Assembly: GCA_034698045.1 (NCBI GenBank)
Contig: JAQGAU010001199.1
Location: 1 to 20,684, forward strand
DNA length: 20,684 nt
From: Paramacrobiotus richtersi
Taxonomy: Eukaryota; Tardigrada; Eutardigrada; Parachela; Macrobiotidae
Direction: 5' to 3'
Shown: piece by piece, positions 8,820-19,213 of the stretch
How positions within the stretch are numbered: the first letter of the stretch is position 1
How the letters are laid out: the number at the start of each line of letters is the position of its first letter
Translations under genes and position numbers: made by a program
Notes under the pieces: generated by a model
What the model saw: only the letters and a program-made list of their open reading frames with translations
Told to the model about the DNA's origin: nothing
The model's database searches: none

Positions 8820-11800
8820 TTACCGAATCGGCTGCGGATGCATGGACGTTTTGATTGTCTCGATCAGATTATGCCTTTCCTGGACGAAAAATGGCCTCTC
8901 AAGCACAAGATATTCATAAGCAATCAGTTGATTTGCCGTTTCACATGGCTTTCGTTCTCTTCCAATGACGAGAAATCCCCTAGCTGCGGCCATTGTGCGT
9001 GACGTCCGAAAATCTGTGGTAGCATCTATGATGTATCCGTTAACTGTGCCAACATTACCGTTCGCAGCATTTTGTTCAGCAATGTCAGGACCCGGTGCTG
9101 GAGCGCCAGCAGATGCATTCTTTGCGGCCCAGATCGACAGAAAACTGGCTTGATTATTCGTGTCAACTTGTAATTTCATTTTGGTCACTTTTGCTTGGTT
9201 GCCGATATAAGCACACCCGTGGACACTTTGGTCATTTGCGGGCCTGAAACCCTCTTTGTAACCCCCGAGGATGAACAAACGGAAAAGGTCGAAGATGTCC
9301 TTGTCCTCGTAGCAAGCCATCATAAGCGCGTCAGTAAAACTTGGAGTCACGGTGTCCGCTGTTATGTACGGCTTTCTGGAGGTGCTGATCGTTTTCTTAT
9401 TCCACGAAATCAGCTTGACGGCCTTGTGGTCTGCAATCACAGCAATCGAACTTTGAAGCTACGGTCTTTACGAAATAAGGCTTTGTACAGCTGTAAAACT
9501 TTAGTATGTGTGAACTTACGTATACAAATCAGAATTTCCTCAGGAACGCTTGTCTTTCCGCGCTTAGGGTTATCCAGAAACTTGTTGATAGATACTGCAG
9601 CAACAACCGCATTGACATGCCGATAAAAGTGCCTAGGCAAGACAGGCCAGTAGCCGGCATTGGACAGTAACTGCTGTTCCCATTTTTCCAGTTGTTCTTT
9701 GGGCCTTTCGCTTGCATCCACTATAATACACATTCGACAAGCTTGAGCATTAACTGCTTCAAGGTCACTGTCATGCGTTGGATTGCCCTGGAAACAGACT
9801 GGAAATTAACGGTCGCTTCTTGCAAAAAGGTCACTTCTCGTTCGCTCTAAAGGACAAGAGGCGAAGAGTCAAGTGACAGCAAAACGGAAAGTCTTCACAA
9901 TTTCTTTCACTAATGCGCGATAACATATCGTACCGTACTTCATTCCTGATACTATATAGAAGTACCTAGAAGTACCTAGTCAATGTGAACCGTTACGCAG
10001 GACACAGATCTGTTGGCAATTATGTTTAAGTTTTGCTGGTACCTTTACGAAATGAATGTCGGGAAACTCCGCGAGAGCTTGCAACTCTGTATCGATGAAA
10101 TCGGCTCTGGCTAAAATGACTATGGGTGGTCGATGTGCAAGCTGAACGGCCCGCAATGGTTTTATAAGGTTTATTAGTCCAATGGGTGCTGGATTCCGGT
10201 CGGAGAGAACGCAAACGACAACATGATGTTGCAGTTTCTTGACTTTATCCTTGTCATCGAGCTGTAAGGGCCCGAAAGCCACACAAGCGAATTAGAATAA
10301 ATTTGTAAGATTGTCGTAAGACACTCGTAAAATAAACGTGTACTTACCGGCTTTGCTGAGAGATAGCGCTGGTACTGTCCACTAATATCGCAAACAATCC
10401 GACTATTCTGTTTTGATCTATAAATATGAAGCATGGTTTTAGCTTGTACTCTGTAGTAATTGTTTATAGGCTACTCATACGACTGAAGTTGGGGGTAAAT
10501 TTTCAGCTTTCTTCTCTTGGTCAGACTCATATGCCCCTGATGCATCTGAGTGCTCAGTCGAACACCGGCTAATGCACGGTTTCTGAAGCACGAAAAACAG
10601 CACAATATTTAAGGTCCATCAACAGAAAGCATAGGACTGCCAGACAGAATACCTTTCCTTTGCCATAACTTGCTTAATTAGTTCTTCGGAGCTTGCAGAT
10701 GTAATGAAGAACAGTTTGGCCCCGGCAGTCAAGACAAGGCTGTCTCGTGGATAGATATGGAATTCACCGTTTTGTAGCACAGCAAACAATAAGGCAACCT
10801 TCTCACACTTCTCGAAAGCTTCCTGCAACTTTTTCATGGTAGTTTGCTACATAAGGCAGTGGTCGAGGATTCTACCTACTCGTGCCTTCTCGTACGTCAA
10901 ACATCCGGGATGCATTGTTACGAGAGTCTCAGGACGTGTCTGCTGCTCTTCACGATTTTCGCTCCTTTTCGCCGTTCCCGTAGTACCATTCGCCGCCAAA
11001 CGGTCCGCTGGAGAGGAAGCACCTACTGCGGCTTCGCCTACCGTGCGCGGTAGCAAACTGTCATTTTCGTTAGCCTCAGGATCCGCGCCGTTGCTGACGC
11101 GTTGCCGAGAAACACCGGCAGTGCCGATTGACTGTTCATCTGAGGCTGAAGACGAGCGAATACGGCGGAGTTCAATTCCAAATTCGGCTTCCCTACTTTG
11201 GCCAGCTGGTTGAGTACCGTTTGGAACGCCGATATTATTGCTTTCGTTGACGTTTTGCCCTGACGCAGTCTGCGATTGGTGAGAAACTGCATTTGCATTG
11301 GAACCATCGGCAGGGCGTGGACGTGCACCGGGAACTCTATTTCCAACCAGCGGCGGAACCGCGGTCAAATCTGGATGTGGATTCGGAGCACTTAGTATAG
11401 TGATAGCTCTAATGGTCTCGCCCTCTTGCTGCAATTTTTCCCTGTCGAACCAGCTAGTTACAATGCTGGATATGCCGGGTGCGAAGTAATGCTGCCCTAG
11501 CAGCGCAAACTGAATTTCAGCTGTGCAGATGACACGATCAGCTTGCATCATTAGAGTTCCGTTATCTGGATGATATTCATTATGCTTCCTCCATCTTGGT
11601 ATATGGCAGAAGCGTTCCTGAAAAGAAAACCTGGTAGTTAATTCTGACATTTGCGGTTTTTTTGGTACTTAAAGTATTGCGAACCTTGTTATCAAAAAGC
11701 AGGACTTGTACAATCACGCGAATTTTCGGATAACACTGTTTCAAAGCATGGACTCTAAGGAAATTGCATTGGTCTTCGTCCTCCGAGTTGTGAGCTTTAT

Positions 11801-14105
11801 CGTTGGCAAAGAAGAAGGCGCATCCACACTTTGTTGATATCACACTGTTGTTGAGCATATCTTCATCCTTGAAGACCGAGGCAGATAAAACGGTGAGGTA
11901 GCCTTTATGCCTCCCGGCCACGGTGTGCATTTGTTCAGTTAACGTATCGGGCGAATCAGGCCTGGAAAAGGATCGCAACAACAATAACTCTCTTCATCTA
12001 GCATTGGCACAGATCGTGATAAAGAGATCCCAAAAAGATGTTCCAACGAAATAGAACTACAAGCTTAAGGAAATGCAGTTCCTAGACCGTAGGTAGTCTT
12101 ACTTCGCAAATATACCGATAAATTTCGTCGTACAGAGCAAATAATACTAATGCCTTGGCACATTAGTGAAGCAAGGTGGCACTTACTCTAGCATCACAAC
12201 AACATCTTTTTCGGGGTGCGATAACCGGAAATTTTCGACGAATCTGTGCACCGGTTTCGCACTTACGGAGCCAAGGATAAGGACAAACCTAAAATTAACT
12301 AACTGTGTTAATTAATTACTAACTTTTTACCTTGCAGAAGCTCGTACTCGTTGTCCTCTTTGCCATACGTTCTTGGAAATGAACGAATTCGCAAAATACC
12401 CGGCAGTTGCTTGAACATCTCCGGTATGATTTGCACCAAAAATATCTGCAAATACAGTTCGTAAAGTGGTGAATGTTGTGTCAAACGCTTACAGTCAGCT
12501 CTACAGTTACAGTTTGCTACAAATGCGGCCAGGCAGCTGTCCGGTAATTTGTAACAGAACGTAGTGATTTGTGATATTTACCAGAGCAAAAGCTTGAGCG
12601 GCATATACTGAAATCTTGGCGACAGTTGTCTCAAGCTGAGTAGAAGTAACATCCAGGAACACCAATTTTCCATACAAAAAGGTCACCGCTTTCCAGTACG
12701 TCAACTCCTTCTGTCCGTTATAAGTGGATAAGAAGGGATCACCCAGTGTTTCAATCTGAATCGTTCACAACGGATAAACACATTGGTATTCTTCATACCA
12801 CAGTTTTAAGCTGTACATACGTGGAATCATAAATTCTTCCTAACTTTCAGTCGATATAACTGACATCTCGTAGGCAGAATACGTTGTACTTTCGAGGTTC
12901 CGTATTTTAAAGAATCAGAGTTAGTAAAATACTTACCAGTTGTATCCATGCGGCAAAACTAACAAAACTGCAAGCAATCCACACGATTCTTCGGATGACG
13001 GTCTCCGTGGTCACGGCCATTTTCGGGAATAATCGCAGCACTTTGTCGCAGAGCCAGGTCAAACAGAAAATCCGCAAAAACTGAAGACCTACAGGCAAGA
13101 TTATTGCTGAGCAATTTGCGTGGAAACCAAAAGGTCATCATACTTGTAACTCTAACTTTCCAGCGGTCAGGAAAGCTACCACAGTTGGCATTCACGCAGA
13201 CAATGACTGCAACTTCCAGGACGATCAATGGAATATTGGCTACATTTGCGTAGCATTCCCAATCTCGAAACAGACGAGAGAAAACAGCACGGAAACGAAG
13301 TATGAGGCTCTGCCTCGGCTCATTTAGCACACGACGTGATGTACGCCACATCTGCAAAACAATGCAGTAGAAGCTTCGATGTGAAAAGATTCACATAACG
13401 CCCAACCTTCTGTTTTTGATTATTCAGTGAGCTTGATCATGAATACGACATTAAAAATGGATAAAGGACACGGCAGTTAAATAAATCCGGCGAAGTGTTA
13501 GTGCAAATTTGGAGTTTTAGTTAGGAGAAACTAAAAACATGCCGCAGATCTGACGAAATGATTGTCTCCACAGTTGTTACATAACGCATTTATACGACCA
13601 TACCTTCCAAACCTTGCACAGCCATAACAAAAGCAGAACGACGCTGACGGAGCAATCCGCCCCCATCCAGCCGACTTGTTCCATAGTTTGGAGACCGCAC
13701 CAGCCATGGTTCAGTTTTCTGTAACAAGCGTGTTACTAATTTAAAAAGGATTCTACCAAAAATCGAAACATAAGAAATACTGTTTGCCACTTTTCCATGT
13801 AAGAGACTAGTTAATTCTTATAAACAAGTAGAACTTACGTGTCTTCCCACCAAAGAAAGTAAGGTATGACGAAGTTGATGACCAATAAAAACATGCTTAG
13901 CACGAACACGCATAGTTCGCGAATCCATGTCCAGTTGACGGACCGTATAGCAGCACCAAAAGATTTTTTCGTTGTAGGCTCTGTTTTGGCTTCGCCCGCA
14001 TTCAAGCAGTTTAAAACGATCCGCACAATGAGCAGGAATGTAAATACTGCGATGGCTGTGATATACTGGAGGACCCATGGAATGCTCGCCGATGGCGTCG
14101 AAACT
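8820..14105 (-). CDS. slo-like: Slo1/BK-type channel homologue lacking K+ filter
   Basis: Fourteen exons join in frame: 14105-13839, 13718-13604, 13351-13144, 13088-12937, 12755-12582, 12445-12324, 12288-12187, 11961-11685, 11617-10880, 10846-10653, 10417-10348, 10261-10043, 9787-9520, 9430-8820 (about 1,171 residues, BK-like length). Exon 1 here holds S0 (ITAIAVFTFLLIVRIVL) and S1. Exons 2-4 hold S2-S5, exon 5 the pore region, exon 6 S6. RCK1 starts GKKFVLILGS (BK: GRKHIVVCGH) and includes CYPKIRVIVQ and ADRVICTAEIQFALLG. RCK2 includes HHVVVCVLSDRNPAPIGLIN and DLEAVNAQACRMCIIV. The tail VTPSFTDALMMACYEDKD is BK-specific. The filter GYG is replaced by DVT, only one of three S4 arginines remains, and the calcium bowl is absent. 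The start exon is not found; the frame enters through TTGCAG at 14106. Two introns are only 35 and 33 nt. Confidence 0.92.
10847..10879 (-). other. In-frame stop or candidate 33-nt intron
   Basis: The frame of the long Slo-like exon meets a TAG at 10849-10847 and then continues in the same frame into RCK1-RCK2 linker sequence (QTTMKKLQEAFEK). A GTAGGT...ATGTAG segment of 33 nt (10879-10847) contains the stop, and its removal preserves the frame. The alternatives are a true nonsense codon, stop read-through or a base error. Confidence 0.5.
10881..11600 (-). other. Long low-complexity insertion in the Slo-like protein
   Basis: Exon 11617-10880 encodes the end of RCK1 (to SIVTSWFDREKLQQ) and then about 150 residues rich in Ser, Asn, Ala, Gln, Glu, Arg and Pro. 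There is no obvious fold, with fragments such as ARPRPADGSNANAVSHQSQ. Canonical BK has the RCK1 C-lobe at this point (SAFVGLSFPTVCEL and following). Homology resumes in the next exon at NGEFHIYPRDSLVLTAG, equivalent to BK ILINPGNHLKIQEG. So the insertion replaces, or greatly stretches, the RCK1 C-lobe and the first part of the linker. It is probably a disordered, possibly phosphorylated, cytoplasmic loop. Confidence 0.75.
12289..12323 (-). other. Candidate 35-nt intron (Slo-like gene)
   Basis: The sequence runs GTTAGT to AATTTTAG and is very AT-rich, unlike the exons on either side. Removing it joins LLQGK(K) to FVLILGS with correct phase and a perfect-length match to BK SGRKHIVVCGH. The stronger-looking donor seven bases earlier (GTAAAAAG, a 42-nt intron) would break the frame by one base. 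An intron this short is unusual for an animal spliceosome. Confidence 0.6.
12645..12653 (-). other. Degenerate selectivity-filter site (DVT for GYG)
   Basis: The pore exon aligns without gaps to BK. ETLGDPFLSTYNGQKELTYW matches [20 protein letters not shown], and STQLETTVAK matches DVYAKTTLGR. Between them BK has STVGYG and this gene has VFLDVT. The exon is in phase 0 at both ends and contains no stop. The other two frames were read and give no GYGD or GFGD either. The residue change is seen directly; loss of K+ conduction follows from established K+ channel structure. Confidence 0.85.
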
Positions 14106-14450
14106 CTGCAATGGAAACGTCATGTAGTAGCGTTCGAGCTAGACACTGGGAAGCATACACAGAGAAGATCGCCTTTTAGTAAAGACCTGGTTTCGTTTTG
14201 GTCGGTCGAAGACGCAGTATATGCGATAAAAGCACCAACGCTGCTTAGCTGTGTATGATAAAAACGTCAAAATGGGGTCGCTAGTTGAGTCTATGAATGT
14301 ATGAGATCAATAACGGGACCGTGCAATACCTTGGAAAAGTTTACAACATCTAAATGAACGCGTATAATATGACGAATTTGTAATAGGACAACTATGACAG
14401 GATAATTGTGGAAATTATGAACCAACACCAGCCTTCAGCGCTCCGGAATT

Positions 14451-14802
14451 ATGAAGTCATTTGGGACATTTTTGAAGCTCTTCTTAAAGTCTGCTCTTTC
14501 GAACGTGAGTAAACTTTAAAAAGTCAAAAGCCACAAACAAAAGCGTCTCCTCCTTCTACATTTTTAATCTCACACACGCGAGATTTCCAGAAAACCATAT
14601 GAAACTAGTTGGCATCGGCAAGTTAAAGTTATGCCAACTGATGTGATGTCCATAATATTGCATGAACGCGAGCTTCCAGAGCTTTTTGAGCCTTTCAGTA
14701 TTTGCATCGAGGTACGTGAATTGCATGACTGGCTCGCCCTTTCATTATTATTGTTTACGTTTACGTTTACGTTTTTCTCGGCAGTACAGACCAGACCTAA
14801 CA
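14451..14802 (+). other. Orphan spliced-looking mini-gene, uncertain
   Basis: An ATG at 14631 opens 27 codons (MPTDVMSIILHERELP...) that end exactly at a strong donor GAG|GTACGT (14712). A pyrimidine-rich tract and CTCGGCAG at 14778 follow (67-nt intron), then YRPDLTL and TAA at 14800-14802. Joined in phase 0 this is 34 residues. The frame is open upstream to 14568. Just before it, an ATG at 14451 gives MKSFGTFLKLFLKSALSN up to a strong donor GTGAGT (14505), but its acceptor at 14590 would put the next exon out of frame by one. It could be the relic of a gene, a short protein, or chance. The family is not recognised. Confidence 0.3.
14755..14775. repeat. TTTACG short tandem repeat
   Basis: TTTACG occurs three times in a row, inside the polypyrimidine tract of the candidate acceptor at 14778. 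A slippage-prone hexamer microsatellite. Confidence 0.7.
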
Positions 14803-15739
14803 CTGTAAGGATTACTATATAGGCGTCTGCACTTCGTCGTATCCGTTTTATATTCAGGAATGAGGGTATTCCACATAAATTACTTAATAGGTTACACTAA
14901 TTTCTAAATAATCGAAGTTTTTCTTACCTACTACCATTGACGGACTGGCTAAATTGACAGATTCCGTAAAGATCAAGGCCCGATGTGTTCCCGTCGACTC
15001 CCGTTTGATTAATTCCCGAAGGCACTGCGCTAACGTTCATTTTTTGTACTGTAGCGGTTTGGTGTTTCGCCTATCCTCATCCCAAAATACCGCTACAGAC
15101 AGCATAAACGGGTTGCCACTCGAAAGAAAATCTGACGGAAGACCTTTTACGCATACATTTCTGCAAGTTGCGTACGCGTGCGTATAGAACTGTTCATTAC
15201 CAACCCTATTCGGTAGAACCGGAAGACACTGCTCAAGAACAACAACATAACTCATACTAGTGTTGACTTTGTATGGCTTAGAACTTTGTTAGCCCAGTTG
15301 TATTGTGAAGTCCTAACCGGCTTATCAACTGCGATGATAACGTGTACTAGGTAAAGCGACGCACTAGGTCGGCACTGCTTCAGGCAGTCTGAATGCATGT
15401 TTGCCAGCTTTGCTTATACAGTCCGCTTAGTAATATTCTGTTTACGTACTTGCACTTCAATCAGTAACAATAATCTACGGTACATAGTCACAGATGATTA
15501 TGGCCTTGCACCATGCCGGACCTGAATCATCGCAGAAACTCAGTTGCGATAGTGTGAATAGTTTCTAGTTGATTAAATACATTCATTGTTATCGAACTCC
15601 ACAGTGTGGTTTCGATCTCTGATTCTCGTTAGAACGCTATTGCACTTTTCGTTTACACTAAGTCTTCAGGTACTTCTACTGCTTTATATGACCGTTACTG
15701 CTTAAAATAATACGCGAAAAATATAAAAGAATACGCGAA
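14803..15739. other. Head-to-head intergenic region
   Basis: This region lies between the Slo-like gene (minus, first exon not found) and the tandem pseudokinase gene (plus), so it probably contains the pseudokinase promoter and may hold the missing Slo-like start exon. I cannot place either with confidence. AATACGCGAAA occurs twice just before the pseudokinase ATG, at 15709-15719 and 15730-15740, with ATATAAAAG between. Confidence 0.5.
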
Positions 15740-15740
15740 A
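15709..15740. repeat. AATACGCGAAA direct repeat at the start codon
   Basis: Two exact 11-base copies lie 21 bases apart, two helical turns, flanking ATATAAAAG. The second copy overlaps the A of the ATG. They could be factor sites of a very short leader or part of the 5' UTR. Confidence 0.6.
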
Positions 15741-18060
15741 TGGAAGAAGAATCCAGCAGAATTCATACAGTGAGAGCGACAAACTTCAGACTCAAGTGCA
15801 CTTCACCGGAGTCCGTAATGTATGTGGTTGAGCTGGATCGCTGTGATATCATCCAGCTTACGGGCAAGGATTACGCGTTACCCCTATGTGGTCCTTCGTC
15901 AAAGACATTCTTTACTTTCTCGGGATTTCAAAACATACTGCTACTTGAAAAACTGCCATTAAGAGCCGAATTAACCAGACGACTGTCTCAACACATGGAT
16001 TCGATATACGAGATGGAAGAAGTGCGCCGATTAGTTCAACCGTTAGTGGACGCATTCAAAACAAACTACGGCCGGACATTCGTGCAGGAATATTACGGCA
16101 TTGATTATACCAAGAATCCTGAAATACCAAGAACTTGCTATATCCTTACAGAACTGTGCGAAGGTAAAACTGATGTATACGTGTCATAGTAACTACATGT
16201 TATGTTTCTTCAGTTTGATCGTATTGAACAATTGAACAAAAACGGTTTTTCGTAGGCGTGCCACTGGACGAACTCATAAGTAAAGAAATCCTCCATGATT
16301 ACACGTTAGTTAGATTTATGAAACACGTTTTGGAAGGGCTACAATTCTTACACAAAAACCAAATTATTCACCGTGACATCAAATCTGCGAATGTGATTAT
16401 ATCGAAGGATAGGAAAACGCTGAAAATTACCGGCCTCACCATGGCTGTGCACCTCACATCCGCACCTCGTAGTGTTTTAGCAATGGCTGCCGGCACGGTT
16501 CCTTTCATTTCACCCGAAATGGCTGAACTATCGGCTACTTCCCACACTCACGCATTTCGCATTGATTGCTCAACCGATATTTGGAGTGTAGGTTGTTTAA
16601 TGATACAAATGCTGCAGCAAGGTCAAGCCCCGTACTTCGTGAAGGGTCCTAATGACCCAGTTATCAAGCCGACAGAATTCCGCACATTCCAGGATATGGA
16701 TCGATATTTTAAAATGAATTACAGACCGCAGTATCCAAATGCTAGAACTTGCGGACATGGTTGTGTTGGTACGGACTGCCGACTACTCACCAACGAAATC
16801 GTGCAGTTTCTCAATAGTTCCCTAGAATTTGATCCTGCGAAACGGTCCAGTGCTTCCGAGCTTCTCCAGATACCGTATTTCCATCCGTTTTACATACCAT
16901 TAAAAAAGAGCTCACAACAACAGCGATTCGTTGTTGAAACGTTCCAGCTCGGTACAGCCGACGAGGCGGAAGACGAGTACCTCAAACCTACAGCAGCAGT
17001 TGTTGCGCAACCTGGAATTATGTTTACTGAACAACCAGGCGAAGCACAAAAAAAACTTGAAGAAATACGCAAGAAAATTGTACTGTCCGAGATACTTAAA
17101 GGTGACATCCCGCCGGGATATTGTTACATCATTCGTCCGGATCGGGATAACCCAAAGAGCAATCGTCAGGATATGTTGAACAAACACAGAGTGTTCGACC
17201 TTCTAATGACCGAAATCCACAAGGAAACAGAGCATGTGTTTCGACATGTTGCCGTTCCGCCGATGACTGAAAACCCTCTGGAGCTGCGAGTTTTCACAGA
17301 AACTGAAGGTAAGTCGGTGCTTTAAAGCAGGGTATGACAAAGAAGGTAGCAACTGAACGTCTGCCTTTTAGCTGACTACGAGCCCCTCTCAGACACGATA
17401 AAGTCGCTGACACCTCTTAGCGTGCACGTTGCAAACTTTACCGCTCAGATTCTGAAGGGACTGACGGTTTTACACCAACACGGCATCATCCATAAGGACA
17501 TCCGCTGCTCTAACATTCTAGCGAAAAAGACGGCAAAAAACCATGTGCCACAGTTGCTAAAAATCGCACATTTCGGAAAAGCGTCCTACCATAGTGGGGA
17601 CTCGACACTGGGATTTTTTATTAACTATCCGGAGGGATCCTCCAGATTTGCCTCGAAGGAAATGCAGAAATTGCTCTCTTTTGACCTTGATGCCGAGCCA
17701 GATCTTGTGGGCACTGCCACCGATGTCTTCAGTCTGGGATGTACAGTTATTGAGATGTTTACCAGAACCGTACCTCGGTGGAAAATGGGAAAGAACCGTG
17801 CAAATACAAACAGTACTAGCGCAAATTATTACGAGTTCACGAAGGAAGACGCGGATCTTCGCACGTTTCTTGACAATCTTCTTAATTTGCTAAAATACGG
17901 AGCCGTACCAGATGTCGACGAGGATATATTTTCCAACTGTCCTGATCAGGAACACGCGTCCGAGTTTGTGAAAGCGTGTTTTATAATGCCATCCAAGAAC
18001 CGACCACCATGTCAGCGTCTATTACTTCATCCGTTCATACTAAACGCTACCAGTCTATAA
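15740..18060 (+). CDS. Tandem pseudokinase, two kinase-like domains
   Basis: Exons 15740-16163, 16256-17308 and 17372-18060 join in frame (introns of 92 and 63 nt with GTAAAA/CGTAG and GTAAGT/TTTTAG) to give 721 residues. The ATG is the first after an in-frame stop at 15689. Domain 1 (about 25-355): the glycine loop is gone, the ATP lysine position reads E70 (LLLEK), HRDIKSAN is intact at 180-186, DFG reads GLT (201-203), SPE is at 227-229 and DIWSVG at 249. A charged linker (about 356-420) follows. Domain 2 (about 425-721) has a reduced N-lobe, HKDIRCSN (533-540), HFG for DFG (559-561), SKE for APE and DVFSLGC. Losing the metal-binding Asp in both domains predicts no or very weak catalysis. 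The layout recalls JAK-type tandem kinases, but the motifs are Ser/Thr-like. No signal peptide or membrane segment is visible. A TATAAA at 18073-18078 may act as the poly(A) signal. Confidence 0.88.
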
Positions 18061-19213
18061 ATGACATTTTTATATAAATAACCAAAGACTCCTGTTTATT
18101 CTTAGATGCTGCTACAATGCTTGCAGTTAAGCGCAGTCAGTCGCAAGTTTTTTACGTACGTATGAGAATGATTATTTTATACAATAGTTTTTCTGAGGGT
18201 ACGTGTTTCTGAGTCTGTTGCGAGTTGCTTGTTTGGTACGTAATGGTAAGTACATCCGCCAGTGGGAATAGCATAAGAACTGCGGACACTTGTAGCACTT
18301 TGCCGGTTTTTTTAGTTTATCCATCTGGCGCTTTTTGTCTGGAGTTGTGTCATCTGGGGCGTTAACGTTAATGAAGCGTTATATGACAACAATTCCAAAA
18401 CCTGTGTAAATGTATCGCTGTGTAAATGTACTGCAAGTCGCTAATGCCAAATGATAATGATAGTAACGATGGCCCGTGACTGTAAGCCGTCAAAATTATA
18501 TACGCGCTTGTTGAACTGTTCATTGCATAACACGTGGACGATGACGGCTACGAATTACGAAATAACAGGTAGCTAGTTTCTAGCAAAGGCCACATCAGGC
18601 CCTGTAGTCGAGCACGAAACACTACTAACAGGGACAAAAATAAGACTACCAACAGGGGTAGAAATTCCAAATATTACAGAAACAACGAAAGTCGTCGAAA
18701 GTTTTCGTGCGCGCAGGCACTGGATTTAAATTACGTCAACAAGTAACAACAGCCAGACTTAGACGAGGCTCGATAGAGGCAGCTGACCTGAGTGCGCCAG
18801 TTACATTTCCAGTTTTTCCAGTTAACAAACTCAAAAGGGCAACAAATGCAGAGTCTAAAGAACCGAGTGGCCCGGTGATTTGATTCGGTTATGCAGCTAT
18901 TTCTCGGAATTCTCAAGTTTGTCTTACTTATTAAAACACTGGTAGGATATCAAACCGGGGAGACTAGGTAGCGACATACTATGCAAATTATTATATGGTT
19001 CTTTCCAAAATTTGGCTTTTTCATTGTGGAAAATTAACAGCGACGTTCTATGGTCCGTATCGTGGGGAGCATAACTATTCGAGCCGCTTGCATTATGCTG
19101 CATTTGCTATAAGACTTTAATATTACCGGAATATGCTGTTTTGTCTATTGAATTACCGGCCCAGCGCTTGGGCTTTGATATTCTTTGGCATCACAAATGA
19201 AATCTAATTTTTC
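18061..19213. other. Intergenic DNA downstream of the pseudokinase
   Basis: No coding exon is supported. CTGTGTAAATGTA occurs twice near 18402-18432, and ACTACTAACAGGG/ACTACCAACAGGG occurs twice near 18620-18655. Both are short local duplications. Confidence 0.5.

Noticed and set aside
13590-13790. 66-codon frame over the S2 region of the Slo-like gene
   Set aside because: Another frame, entered at TTACAG (13719) and left at AAG|GTATGG (13604), gives a transmembrane segment (SVSVVLLLLWLC) in phase with both neighbours.
16890-17187. Antisense frames over pseudokinase exon 2
   Set aside because: They are complements of a long, well-supported coding exon with no independent evidence.
15740-18060. 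Assignment as a JAK-family kinase because of the tandem layout
   Set aside because: There are no FERM or SH2 sequences, and the catalytic-loop motifs HRDIKSAN and HKDIRCSN are Ser/Thr-like. Only the layout is shared.
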